A DNA stretch of 51,967 nucleotides. Origin: an uncultured Erysipelotrichaceae bacterium (GTDB lineage Bacteria > Bacillota_I > Bacilli_A > Erysipelotrichales > Erysipelotrichaceae). The stretch spans positions 1-51,967 of the forward strand of contig CAMNFS010000008.1 of the NCBI GenBank assembly GCA_946537255.1, written 5' to 3'. The first letter of the stretch is position 1, and each line of letters starts with the position of its first letter. Below the pieces are notes generated by a model. That model saw only the letters and a list, made by a program, of their open reading frames with translations. It made no database searches and was not told where the DNA came from. This document shows positions 22,964-31,021 of the stretch, piece by piece. A program made the position numbers and the translations under genes.

Positions 22964-25378
22964 TTATTCGTTTACAGGATTGTCCGACTGTTCGCCATTC
23001 TGCTCTTCCGGGGTGCTTTCCGGCTCCTGAGGAGTTTCCGGTTCCGGATCATTGCCCGGCTCTGGATCCGCGGACGGTTCCGGATCGGTACTTGGCTCCG
23101 GTTCACTGGTCGGGGCTGGCTCCGGCGTTTCCGGTTCAGGAGATACTGTTGGTTCAGCAGTCGGATTCAGCGTCTGTTCTGCCCTTTCCTTTTCCTCCCT
23201 TGTCTCATAGCATCGATTGGTCAGATCGGACCAGACCCACTGATAGGCCTGGCAGGTTTCCGCATCATGAGCCTGAGACGGGCTGGTGAGTTTCGCGGCT
23301 GCCTCCTCGGCTTTGGTGCGGTCTTCCTCGGTCGCAAAGCACTGACCGAGTTTGTCAGACCAGAACCAGCTGAAGGTCTGGCAGGCAGTTGCCGTCTTTA
23401 CTTCCGAAGCACTCTGGGGAGCAGCACTCGGCGTTGGCGTAGCAGTGGCACCGTTCTGGGCAACCGTTACGGAAATGCTCGAGATGCCCTGGATGCTGGA
23501 GCCGGCCGGTACCGACTGCGACAGAATGGTTCCTTCTGCCGCTGCTGCGTCCGCCACATAGGTCACAGACAGAGAGATCCCCTGCGCATCGCAGAATGAC
23601 TGCAGACTTCCGAGCGGCTTACCGACATAGTTTCCGATCGTAGTCGGAACCGTGCTCGGGATGATTGCCTCGTTATAGGTTTCCGCGGAAATGGTCGGAA
23701 CATAGAAATCCCAGTTGACAGACCACTGCAGGGATTTGTCCTGCGTAATCGGAGTATTGAGATTGATATTGCGTTCGATCGCTTTCCGGGTATCCGCAAG
23801 GGATCCCTGCCAGAGCCGGTAGATGTAAAGCGACATCTGCAGTCCCTCATCCCAGAGTCCGCTGGAATAACCGGTTACCCGGCTGCCCTGCAGCTGGATG
23901 ACCTTTTCGACATGGTCCTGATCATAATAGCGGTTTGCCTTCTGCAGCGCATAGCTCATGAAGCCGGTCATCTGTGACAGCGAGAGATTGGTCTGAATAT
24001 TGTCTCCCGCGGCATCCATGACATCGAGCAGCGTATTGATGTCACGGGTCCGCATGATCTTTCTGAGAATGGCTTCAATTACTTCCTGCTGATGTTCCTG
24101 ACGGGCAAAGTCACCGGTTGAAAACAGATGCCGTTCGCGCGCGAAGGCAAGTGCCTGTTCTCCATTGAGCAATACATCCTTGCCGGCCGGAACCCAGACC
24201 GTATAGGCACCGCGCTCACTGTCGGAATTCTGACCCACGAACTCAATCGGGGAATCCACGACAATTCCGCCCAGAGCATCCACGACCTGTACGACGCCCT
24301 TGAAGTTGGTATCGACATAGTAGTCAATATCCACCCCGACAAGATTCTGTATCGTATTGATCAGACAGTCCCGGCTGACCGCGTGAGCCGCGTTCAGCTT
24401 GGAGGAATTGCCGCCATAGCAGCTGATCGGAACATAGGAGTCACGGGCAAGCGAAGACATCGTGACCTTCATGGAGATCGGATTGACCGAGCAGAGAATC
24501 ATCGTATCCGAAAGCCCGTCCGCGTTGCCGATCAGAAGAACCGTGAATGGTTCCTTGGTAAGATCCTTATCAGAACCGGAGGTATTTTCCACCGTAACCG
24601 TCTTTTCAAAATCCATGATGGACGCGGTATTGTTCAGAAACTCCTCCATTCCGGTTTCATTGGCAAAGAGATTTTTGTAATTGGTCGGCAGAACCGCGCA
24701 GTCGATCTCGCCATTGAACAGCGCGAGAATCACGGAGGAATAGTCCTGATACTCACTGAAGTTCACATTGACCTTCTCGCTTTCGATCTGCGCTTTTCCA
24801 AGCGCTGCCGTCTGGGTTCCGGTGGCCAGACCGACCGATCGGCCATCGAGCTGTTTGATCTCTGTATACCGCTGCGTTCCGGTATCGGAATAGACAACAA
24901 AACTGGTCGAAACGCTTTCCTTGGTCGTAGAGCTTGTCATCTTGTCAACGTTCCGGTTCACCCTGCCAAGGGCATAGGTGCCGTAAAGGCCGATGCCAAG
25001 CAGTCCAATCATCAGCACAATGCCGGTGATAAAGACCGATTTCGTGCGGGTACGGATTCCGTACATGAGAGCCATATTCATCATGATCAGAATGATGATG
25101 CACAGAATATTCACCGTCACGAAGGTCTTGCCGGAAAGATTGGCGAACCGGGTGGAATTGAACAGCGTGATGATGACCGCAAGATTGGCGATAACCGCAA
25201 GCACGGTCACCACGATATTGATATTCGTCATATCCCGGTGGAATCGGTTGGATGATCTTGAACTCTGCGCTCTTGCGGAATGGCTGGAAGCAGAGCGACT
25301 TTTCTCCGTAGGGTTCTGCGGTTTTTGAGCGGAGTTTTTTCTTGCCGGGGTCTGTTCCGGGGTTTTTCTTTCACTCAT
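22964..25378 (-). CDS. Multidomain LytR-CpsA-Psr (LCP) family protein with PASTA domain and Cys/Trp repeats
   Basis: LCP proteins transfer lipid-linked polymers such as teichoic acid or capsule to peptidoglycan. This 804-residue protein has a basic Ser-rich cytosolic tail (1-50) and three membrane helices (about 52-73, 85-108, 114-134). Next comes a region resembling a solute-binding-type domain (about 155-262: GLATGTQTAALG, FNGEIDCAVLP). The LCP domain (277-500) has LSDTMILCSVNP, LARDSYVPI, SSKLNAAHA and the arginine motif AFARERHLF...GDFARQEHQQ. A PASTA-like domain follows (578-642), then two Cys/Trp repeats (664-695, 707-738) and a Glu/Pro-rich tail (739-804). Start: ATGA overlap with the previous gene and GGGAGGGAC. 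Confidence 0.9.
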   Translation of the reverse strand: MSERKTPEQTPARKNSAQKPQNPTEKSRSASSHSARAQSSRSSNRFHRDMTNINIVVTVLAVIANLAVIITLFNSTRFANLSGKTFVTVNILCIIILIMMNMALMYGIRTRTKSVFITGIVLMIGLLGIGLYGTYALGRVNRNVDKMTSSTTKESVSTSFVVYSDTGTQRYTEIKQLDGRSVGLATGTQTAALGKAQIESEKVNVNFSEYQDYSSVILALFNGEIDCAVLPTNYKNLFANETGMEEFLNNTASIMDFEKTVTVENTSGSDKDLTKEPFTVLLIGNADGLSDTMILCSVNPISMKVTMSSLARDSYVPISCYGGNSSKLNAAHAVSRDCLINTIQNLVGVDIDYYVDTNFKGVVQVVDALGGIVVDSPIEFVGQNSDSERGAYTVWVPAGKDVLLNGEQALAFARERHLFSTGDFARQEHQQEVIEAILRKIMRTRDINTLLDVMDAAGDNIQTNLSLSQMTGFMSYALQKANRYYDQDHVEKVIQLQGSRVTGYSSGLWDEGLQMSLYIYRLWQGSLADTRKAIERNINLNTPITQDKSLQWSVNWDFYVPTISAETYNEAIIPSTVPTTIGNYVGKPLGSLQSFCDAQGISLSVTYVADAAAAEGTILSQSVPAGSSIQGISSISVTVAQNGATATPTPSAAPQSASEVKTATACQTFSWFWSDKLGQCFATEEDRTKAEEAAAKLTSPSQAHDAETCQAYQWVWSDLTNRCYETREEKERAEQTLNPTAEPTVSPEPETPEPAPTSEPEPSTDPEPSADPEPGNDPEPETPQEPESTPEEQNGEQSDNPVNE

Positions 25379-26202
25379 GACTGTCCCTCCCCGTCTGTTT
25401 TTTCATCAGAGCCGGCTGCACCGGTGCCGTTTTCGGCTTCCCAGGCTTCCACGCTGTCCATATCGTAGAACTCAACAATTTCAAACCGGCCGTCGTGATC
25501 CGCGACAAGAAACCGCATCCGGTGCGGGAATTCCGTAAGATTCACAGTCGCCTCACTGCCATAGGTCCACGATACCTGAACCTGGTAACAGGGATAGGTG
25601 ACCGGAGGATCCACACTCTGTACCGTAAAGTCATCGGTACGGAAGGTCGGAACTTCCGTGGTGATTTCCGCCACTTCAGGAAGATGCTCGCGGCCATACT
25701 GGGAAATGTAAAGATCCAGGTTGGAATACGGATACCACCGGTTCCACTCCTCGAATTTCGCATACTTTTCCGCATAGATATACTGCAGGCCGCCTACTTC
25801 ATAGTTGCCGTCCTTGTTGGTCCAGGTGAAATAATCGGTCACAAAGTTGTATACGACCGCTTCCGCCTTTTCTTCCGGTGTTCCGGAAGAAAGCGAATCC
25901 GTCAGCTTCTGGAAATACTCCTTGGAGATTTCCGTCGGATTGTTTCCGATTTCATACAGGGAATTCTTCATGGTCTTTCCGGTTTTGACGGAAAGGGTTT
26001 CCTCGTTTCCCTGATTCGCAACCTTGCTCATGCGGGCAGCGTTGACAGTATTGATGCCAAGGGCAAGAATCGCAGCAACTGATATGCCGATCAGAACATA
26101 ACTCAGGATCGATGTAACCTGACGGCTGCGTTTTTTCTGCGCATCCGCTTTTTTCTGACCGGGAACCGTTCTGCGAACCGTTTTTTTCCGATTCTCTGAC
26201 AT
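25375..26202 (-). CDS. Membrane-anchored extracytoplasmic protein of unknown function
   Basis: A 275-residue protein. It has a basic cytosolic N-terminus (KKTVRRTVPGQKKADAQKKR), one membrane helix (about 30-52) and an extracellular part with aromatic-rich segments such as YFTWTNKDGNYEVGGLQYIY and EEWNRWYPYSNLDLYISQYG. The end is an acidic tail. The C-terminal half looks like a compact alpha+beta fold, but I do not recognise a family. GGAGG six bases before the ATG is a good ribosome binding site. It overlaps the LCP gene by 4 bp and lies 21 bp after the glycosyltransferase gene, so it is probably a partner of one of them in polymer attachment. Confidence 0.75.
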   Translation of the reverse strand: MSENRKKTVRRTVPGQKKADAQKKRSRQVTSILSYVLIGISVAAILALGINTVNAARMSKVANQGNEETLSVKTGKTMKNSLYEIGNNPTEISKEYFQKLTDSLSSGTPEEKAEAVVYNFVTDYFTWTNKDGNYEVGGLQYIYAEKYAKFEEWNRWYPYSNLDLYISQYGREHLPEVAEITTEVPTFRTDDFTVQSVDPPVTYPCYQVQVSWTYGSEATVNLTEFPHRMRFLVADHDGRFEIVEFYDMDSVEAWEAENGTGAAGSDEKTDGEGQS

Positions 26203-26223
26203 GTGCTACCTCCAATTCTCTAA

Positions 26224-27150
26224 TTACTCATAGAACTTTTTGATAATGTAGTTCGGACGATGGCGCACTTCATCGTATACCTTGGCGAGATATTCGCCGA
26301 GAATTCCGCTGGAAAGAAGAATGACGCCGCCCATGAACAGAACCAGGGCAATCAGAAGGCTGGTCCCGCTGATCGAGTGTCCAAGCAGATTCAGGATGAA
26401 CATCGCGATCAGAACAATCAGCATGATGATTGTCAGGATACCGCCGACCCAGCTGGCAATGGACAGCGGCATGACCGTATACTCAATAATCCCATCCAGC
26501 GCGTAGCGGAACAGCTTCGGAAAGGACCACTTGGTTTCTCCGGCGACCCGCTTGATATTCTCATATTCCAGATACTCGCACTTGAATCCAACCCAGACAA
26601 ACAGTCCCTTGGAAAACCGGCCGTATTCCTTCAGTGAAAGAATACTGTCAACCACCTGGCGCTTCATAAGCCGGAAATCCCGGGCTCCGTCCACGATCTC
26701 CACTTCCGTGAAGCGGTTGATCAGCTGATAGAACTGCCGGGCAAACCAGGAACGGATCTTCGGCTCACCCTTGCGGGTCACCCGGCGGGTGCCCACGACA
26801 TCATCGTTGTTGGCTTCCATGACCGCGAACATCTTCGGAATATACTCAGGAGGATCCTGAAGATCCGCGTCCATGACGGTGACATAGTCCCCCTTCGCAG
26901 CCCTGAGTCCTGCCAGAAGCGCGCCTTCCTTGCCGAAGTTGCGGGAAAAGTCAATCACCTTCACTACTCCGGGATTGGCATGATAAAGACGCACCATTTT
27001 TTCCAGTGTGCTGTCTTTTGATCCGTCATTGACAAAAATCACTTCATATTTGAGATCCATGGTCCGAAGCACTTTCATCAGCGCCTCAAAGAACAGATCA
27101 ACTGTTTCTTCTTCGTTGTAGCACGGGACTACGATTGACAGTAATGCCAT
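26224..27150 (-). CDS. Family 2 polyprenyl-phosphate-type glycosyltransferase (GtrB/CsbB type)
   Basis: A 308-residue enzyme likely to make undecaprenyl-phosphate-linked sugar. The GT-A core shows LSIVVPCYNEEETVDLFFEA, VNDGSKDST, FSRNFGKEGALLAGL and the DxD motif in VMDADLQDPPEYIP (94-96). Two C-terminal membrane helices (about 231-255 and 265-290) precede GEYLAKVYDEVRHRPNYII. It is the second enzyme of this class here; the other is at 8846-9778. Such enzymes usually pair with a small flippase and an outer-face GT-C enzyme. GGAGG lies six bases before the start, behind a good promoter. Confidence 0.9.
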   Translation of the reverse strand: MALLSIVVPCYNEEETVDLFFEALMKVLRTMDLKYEVIFVNDGSKDSTLEKMVRLYHANPGVVKVIDFSRNFGKEGALLAGLRAAKGDYVTVMDADLQDPPEYIPKMFAVMEANNDDVVGTRRVTRKGEPKIRSWFARQFYQLINRFTEVEIVDGARDFRLMKRQVVDSILSLKEYGRFSKGLFVWVGFKCEYLEYENIKRVAGETKWSFPKLFRYALDGIIEYTVMPLSIASWVGGILTIIMLIVLIAMFILNLLGHSISGTSLLIALVLFMGGVILLSSGILGEYLAKVYDEVRHRPNYIIKKFYE

Positions 27151-27174
27151 TGATTACCTCCGAAAAACGCAATC

Positions 27175-27204
27175 ATTATACCTTAATTGCCTGCGCCATT
27201 ACAA
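27175..27204 (-). promoter_or_regulatory. Promoter of the glycosyltransferase-LCP operon
   Basis: Minus-strand TTGTAA (27204-27199), 18-base spacer, TATAAT (27180-27175), about 25 bases before the start at 27150. Confidence 0.6.
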
Positions 27205-27307
27205 AACAGAGCCATGCGGTCACACCGGGCGTGCTCATGGTTCCTTCTCTGATTATTTCACACTTCCATTCATCGAACAATTGTCTGGGCGAAAAAAGGA
27301 TGGTCAG

Positions 27308-27332
27308 AAAAAAACGACATTTCTGCCGTTTT
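27308..27332 (-). terminator. Rho-independent terminator after trxA
   Basis: Minus-strand AAAACGGC-AGAAAT-GTCGTTTT with a T-run. The one imperfect pair is G-U only on the minus-strand RNA (A-C on the other), which supports this direction. Confidence 0.75.
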
Positions 27333-27351
27333 CCTCTTTTTTCTGATCGGT

Positions 27352-27666
27352 TCAGCGGGCGCTGTCAATGAGTTCAGCAACCTGTGCCTCCGGACGGAAG
27401 CCGAGTCCCTGACTGGCGACGGTTCCGTTTTTGAGCACGAAGACCGCCGGAATCGAAGCGACATTGAATCTCGCCGCAAGATCCGGAAGCTCATCGCAGT
27501 CTACCTTGACGAACTTCACATCCGTCACCTTCTCGGAAAGCTTTTCTACAACCGGCCCCAGCATTTTGCAGGGACCGCACCAGTTTGCAAAAAAGTCTAC
27601 GAACACCAGTTCATTGCCGGCAACGATCTGATCAAATTCTTCTGCGCTCTTAATCTTCTGTACCAT
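27352..27666 (-). CDS. trxA: Thioredoxin
   Basis: A cytosolic disulfide reductase of 104 residues. The redox motif is WCGPCKM within VFVDFFANWCGPCKMLGP, followed by VKVDCDELPDLAARFNVASI and the cis-proline in SIPAVFVLKNG. The start at 27666 has GGAAGGAT upstream; seven further in-frame codons are unlikely. It has its own promoter-like element and terminator, so it is probably a single-gene unit lying between surface-glycan operons. Confidence 0.95.
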   Translation of the reverse strand: MVQKIKSAEEFDQIVAGNELVFVDFFANWCGPCKMLGPVVEKLSEKVTDVKFVKVDCDELPDLAARFNVASIPAVFVLKNGTVASQGLGFRPEAQVAELIDSAR

Positions 27667-27695
27667 GGTTTGTATCCTTCCTTTCATCGGTTCTG

Positions 27696-27725
27696 ATTAT
27701 TGCATATTTCAGAAATCAGTTTCAA
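27696..27725 (-). promoter_or_regulatory. Promoter of trxA
   Basis: Minus-strand TTGAAA (27725-27720, 5 of 6), 18-base spacer, AATAAT (27701-27696, 5 of 6), about 30 bases before the trxA ATG. Confidence 0.5.
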
Positions 27726-27740
27726 TTCAAATGCCCGCAC

Positions 27741-28553
27741 TCAGCCGACGGTGATGGAATAACCGGTGGTGAAGACTTCATGCGGATTCAGAATCAGGGT
27801 TCCCTCCCGTTTTTCAAACGGCACTTCCGTTTTTTCAAAGTCTGTGTGGGAATGCCATGGCTCGATGCATACAAACGGGGCATGCGGGCTCCAGAACGCG
27901 CACCATGGAAACCCGGGCGCCGTCACCTTCACAAATGTTTTTCCATTGGTAAGCGTGTAGGCGGAGCTGTTGGGATGCGTAAGAATCACGGTAGCGGCAA
28001 GCGCCTCTTTGTCCAGTGTGAGCTCCTGAATGGTTTCACCATGAAGCGTTTCCGGCTGATCAAAGACAATCCGGTAGTCTTCAAAGGATTCTCCCTTCTT
28101 CATCGGCACATTGAAAGCCGGATGATAACCGAAATTGAACGGCATGGCACGCTCATTGGCATTGGTGATTTCATTCTTCACATGCAGGGTATCTCCATCA
28201 ATGGAATAGGTATTTCTCAGAATAAAGTGAAACGGATACTGACGCAGTGTCTCCTCACTGTCCCTGAGTTCCATGACGATTTCACGCTCCGAATGGGAAA
28301 CACAGGTGAACTCGCTGTTTCTGGTAAATCCATGATTGCCGGTATGATACTCCTGTCCGTCAATGTGCAGCACTTTGTCCCAGGTGCTTCCAACCATCGG
28401 AAACAGGGTCGGATTGCGGCCGGCCCAGAACGCGGGATCCCCCTGCCAGAGGTATTCCACCTCATTGTCGTTTCGCTTCAGACTGTGCATTTCCGCCGCG
28501 TGCTCACTCACGGAAACACTCAGAATTTCATTTTTCATGGTAAAGACTGCCAT
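27741..28553 (-). CDS. Aldose 1-epimerase family protein (LacX-like)
   Basis: A 270-residue galactose-mutarotase-type protein expected to interconvert alpha and beta anomers of an aldose or a related sugar. It shows EYLWQGDPAFWAGRNPTLFP, the conserved HGFTRNSEF histidine segment, FNFGYHPAFNVP and a C-terminal APFVCIEPWHS containing the catalytic-type Glu. The frame is open far upstream, antisense to the next gene, but the ATG at 28553 has GGGAG five bases before it and fits the family N-terminus. LacX-like members are often of unknown specificity. Divergent promoters lie between it and the plus-strand operon. Confidence 0.85.
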   Translation of the reverse strand: MAVFTMKNEILSVSVSEHAAEMHSLKRNDNEVEYLWQGDPAFWAGRNPTLFPMVGSTWDKVLHIDGQEYHTGNHGFTRNSEFTCVSHSEREIVMELRDSEETLRQYPFHFILRNTYSIDGDTLHVKNEITNANERAMPFNFGYHPAFNVPMKKGESFEDYRIVFDQPETLHGETIQELTLDKEALAATVILTHPNSSAYTLTNGKTFVKVTAPGFPWCAFWSPHAPFVCIEPWHSHTDFEKTEVPFEKREGTLILNPHEVFTTGYSITVG

Positions 28554-28589
28554 CTTTTCTCCCTTCCTGTGCATGTCTGCTTTTTCTTC

Positions 28590-28618
28590 ATAGTATCCGA
28601 ATACTCCGGGGTTGTCAT
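28590..28618 (-). promoter_or_regulatory. Promoter of the aldose 1-epimerase gene
   Basis: Minus-strand ATGACA (28618-28613, 5 of 6), 17-base spacer, TACTAT (28595-28590), about 36 bases before the start. Its -35 touches the extended -10 of the opposing promoter. Confidence 0.4.
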
Positions 28619-28626
28619 GATATAAT
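28618..28626 (+). promoter_or_regulatory. Extended -10 promoter of the third NAGPA-type operon
   Basis: TGATATAAT is an extended -10 (TGnTATAAT) with no clear -35, consistent with extended -10 promoters. It lies about 33 bases before the start at 28659. Confidence 0.5.
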
Positions 28627-28658
28627 GTCGCAGGGCTGAAAAAGCCTGTGATGTTTTT

Positions 28659-29690
28659 ATGACGGATGCAAGGAAAAGAAAGAAACGGAAAAAAAGGCGG
28701 CTGAAAGCCAGAATCCGGCGAACCTTCCGGCAGACTGTGATGATGGTTGCTGTATGTCTCATCACCTTTGCCCTTTTTGCGTATATTGCCCTTCTGATTA
28801 TTCTGAAGGGGCCAAGTCCCACCTTCTCCAACATGGTCGTTTCCACCATGTGGGAAACCCGGCGCGGAAAGGCGATTGTTCGGACGATGTTCACGGAAGA
28901 TGAAATAGAGGCAATCCTTTCCAAGAACGCGGTTGACAACACCACCACGGTTGCCAATGTGACGGAGAATGACTATGGCGAATTCAATATTCCCGAGTCC
29001 GAGAAAAACCGGATTGATGTAGTGGATGTGTCCGGCGGTACCTTCAAGGGCAAGCTGATGATCATCCGTGACCCGTCCCGTGTGCATCTCGGGGTCAATT
29101 CCCTGATGCCCGGCGGCAATACCGGTTATTCCGTACAGGATTATGTGGAAGAACTCGGAGGTCTTGCGGGAATCAACGGCGGCGGTTTTGATGACCCCAA
29201 CGGCAAGGGCGACGGCTCCATTCCGCAGGGAATCGTCATCCGGGACTCCAAGATTGTTTTCGGATCGCCAAGCGATTATGAATGCCTGATCGGCTTCAAT
29301 ACCGCGCATCATCTGATCGTCGGTGACATGACCGGCGAGAATGCCCTGGAGTGGGGTATTACGGACGCCGTCACCTTCGGCCCGGTGCTTGTCTATGATG
29401 GCCATGCCTGCGCGATTACCGGCAACGGCGGCGGTCTGAACCCCCGCACCATCATCGGTCAGCGGGCAGACGGGGCGGTGCTGATGCTGGTGATTGACGG
29501 AAGACAGACCACCTCACTTGGCGCGTCCTACGAGGACTGCATCGAAATCATGCTGGAAAACAACGCGATTGTCGCGGCAAATCTCGACGGAGGCTCCTCT
29601 TCCGTCATGTACTATAACGGCAAAATCATCAACAACGTAGTTTCAATGAACGGAGAACGACTGGTACCTACTGCATGGATCGTGAAGTAA
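28659..29690 (+). CDS. Membrane-anchored phosphodiester glycosidase-domain (NAGPA-type) protein
   Basis: A 343-residue protein. It has a strongly basic cytosolic N-terminus (RKRKKRKKRRLKARIRR), one membrane helix (about 27-49) and an extracellular NAGPA-type domain. The domain shows GLAGINGGGFDDPNGKG (168-184), PRTIIGQRADGAVLMLVIDG and NLDGGSSSVMYYNG (308-321). It is more distant from the two secreted paralogues at 14459-17447 and lacks their SH3-like repeats, so it would act close to the membrane. The ribosome binding site is poor. Its last 16 bases overlap the next gene, which suggests coupled translation. Opposite in orientation to the surrounding glycan genes. Confidence 0.85.
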   Translation: MTDARKRKKRKKRRLKARIRRTFRQTVMMVAVCLITFALFAYIALLIILKGPSPTFSNMVVSTMWETRRGKAIVRTMFTEDEIEAILSKNAVDNTTTVANVTENDYGEFNIPESEKNRIDVVDVSGGTFKGKLMIIRDPSRVHLGVNSLMPGGNTGYSVQDYVEELGGLAGINGGGFDDPNGKGDGSIPQGIVIRDSKIVFGSPSDYECLIGFNTAHHLIVGDMTGENALEWGITDAVTFGPVLVYDGHACAITGNGGGLNPRTIIGQRADGAVLMLVIDGRQTTSLGASYEDCIEIMLENNAIVAANLDGGSSSVMYYNGKIINNVVSMNGERLVPTAWIVK

Positions 29691-30859
29691 AAGTAAAAGT
29701 TAAAAACAAACGTGCATACAGCGAACAGCTGCGGAGCGGAGAACGCTATTACATGAATCTGCTTCGGGTTTTTCTGTCGCTTGTCATCGTTTTCTCGATC
29801 GGCTGCGTCTATCTCTATTTCTGGCTGTATTACTATGAACGCCATTCCATCAACGGTGCCCTCACCCAGTATGTCAAGGATGTCACTGACCGCAAATGGG
29901 ACAAGGTCTACCGCGAGGACCGCAGATATTTCACGGAGCTGAACACCAAGGAAGCGGTAACCGATTTTCTGTTCTATGTCTATGGAGATAAGAAACCCGG
30001 CGGAATGACCTTCTCCTTTGCCAACAAGGATGAAACCTATCAGTACTATGACTGTTACTACCGGCAGTCCTACATCGCAACCCTGCAGATTGTCAAACCG
30101 GAAAACAGCCGGGTCTGGAAGGTCAGAACCCTGATCGGCTCGAACAATTATGAGGTGGAAACCCTGAACAGCAGTACGTTCCGGATCAATGACATTCCAA
30201 TCACCCCGGACTACAAGCATGAAGACAATCTCGTGCCCGGAGCCTATGCAGGCTATGAGCTCGACGACAAGCTCCCCCGCGTCAGCAACTACTTCATCGG
30301 AAACATCGTCGGCACCCCGGCCATTGTCCCGGAAAATGAAAACAACATTGTCATCCGGGATTACACCGCTTCCCGCTTCATGATCGGTCAGAAGCCCGAT
30401 ACCAGCCAGCGGAGCGAATTCGCCGCGGCGATCAACGATACCGCGATGGCCTACTGCAAATACATTACGGAAGATGGAACGCTGTATGATCTCAAGCAGC
30501 ATCTGCTTCCCGGAACCGTATTCTATGACGCGATTTCCTCCTTCAACAACCAGTGGTTCACAACCCATGAATCCATTGACTTCCAGAACATCGATATCTT
30601 CGATATTCTCCCGGTCGGCGACAATGCCTTCATCGGCTCCATCCGGTTCGATTATGTCGTCACCGCGACCAATGTCTCACAGACCTATTCCAACCATTAT
30701 CAGATGTTCTTCATCCGGGATAACAACAACGACTGGAAATGCATCAACATCTATACCGTATCCACGGATGACAGCAGCCCTTCCCTTCCAAACGTCAATA
30801 TTGAAGAACCGGAAGAGGAGGCTCCTGCCGAGGAATCCCCGCAGCCCCAATCCACCTGA
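29675..30859 (+). CDS. Membrane-anchored extracytoplasmic protein of unknown function
   Basis: A 394-residue protein. It has a Lys-rich cytosolic N-terminus (VKVKVKNKRAYSEQ), one membrane helix (about 28-52: LLRVFLSLVIVFSIGCVYLY) and a large extracellular region. That region has two possible NTF2-like modules: an early one around SINGALTQYVKDVTDRKWD and a later one ending YQMFFIRDNNNDWKCINIYT. The end is Glu/Pro-rich. I do not recognise a named family. It overlaps the NAGPA-type gene by 16 bp and is followed by a terminator, so the two form one unit. A paired function in polymer editing at the membrane is inference. Confidence 0.75.
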   Translation: MDREVKVKVKNKRAYSEQLRSGERYYMNLLRVFLSLVIVFSIGCVYLYFWLYYYERHSINGALTQYVKDVTDRKWDKVYREDRRYFTELNTKEAVTDFLFYVYGDKKPGGMTFSFANKDETYQYYDCYYRQSYIATLQIVKPENSRVWKVRTLIGSNNYEVETLNSSTFRINDIPITPDYKHEDNLVPGAYAGYELDDKLPRVSNYFIGNIVGTPAIVPENENNIVIRDYTASRFMIGQKPDTSQRSEFAAAINDTAMAYCKYITEDGTLYDLKQHLLPGTVFYDAISSFNNQWFTTHESIDFQNIDIFDILPVGDNAFIGSIRFDYVVTATNVSQTYSNHYQMFFIRDNNNDWKCINIYTVSTDDSSPSLPNVNIEEPEEEAPAEESPQPQST

Positions 30860-30861
30860 TC

Positions 30862-30883
30862 AAAGAGCTTCGGCTCTTTTTTT
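30862..30883 (+). terminator. Rho-independent terminator of the plus-strand NAGPA operon
   Basis: AAAGAGC-TTCG-GCTCTTT followed by T residues; a stable UUCG tetraloop hairpin. Confidence 0.9.
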
Positions 30884-30953
30884 CACGCATGCCTGCTCCT
30901 GCACGCATGGAATGCGCCGGCAGCCATTCCTCATTATTTCCCATGTGAACACA

Positions 30954-31001
30954 GAAAAAAACAGCAGGATCTGAAGGCTATGGCCCTGGATACCCTGCTG
31001 T
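30954..31001 (-). terminator. Terminator of the YfhO-flippase-lipoprotein operon
   Basis: Minus-strand ACAGCAGG (31001-30994) pairs with CCTGCTGT (30968-30961), followed by a T-run (30960-30955). The loop of about 25 bases contains a smaller GGC/GCC stem. Confidence 0.65.
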
Positions 31002-31021
31002 CTGCAGATGCAGTTGTCTTT

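Noticed and set aside
22995-23165. Repetitive DNA that might be a CRISPR or minisatellite
   Set aside because: It encodes the Glu/Pro-rich tail of the LCP protein. Units are irregular and in frame, with no spacer structure.
28554-29405. Upstream extension of the aldose 1-epimerase frame
   Set aside because: It runs antisense through the NAGPA-type gene. The ATG at 28553 has a ribosome binding site and fits the family N-terminus.
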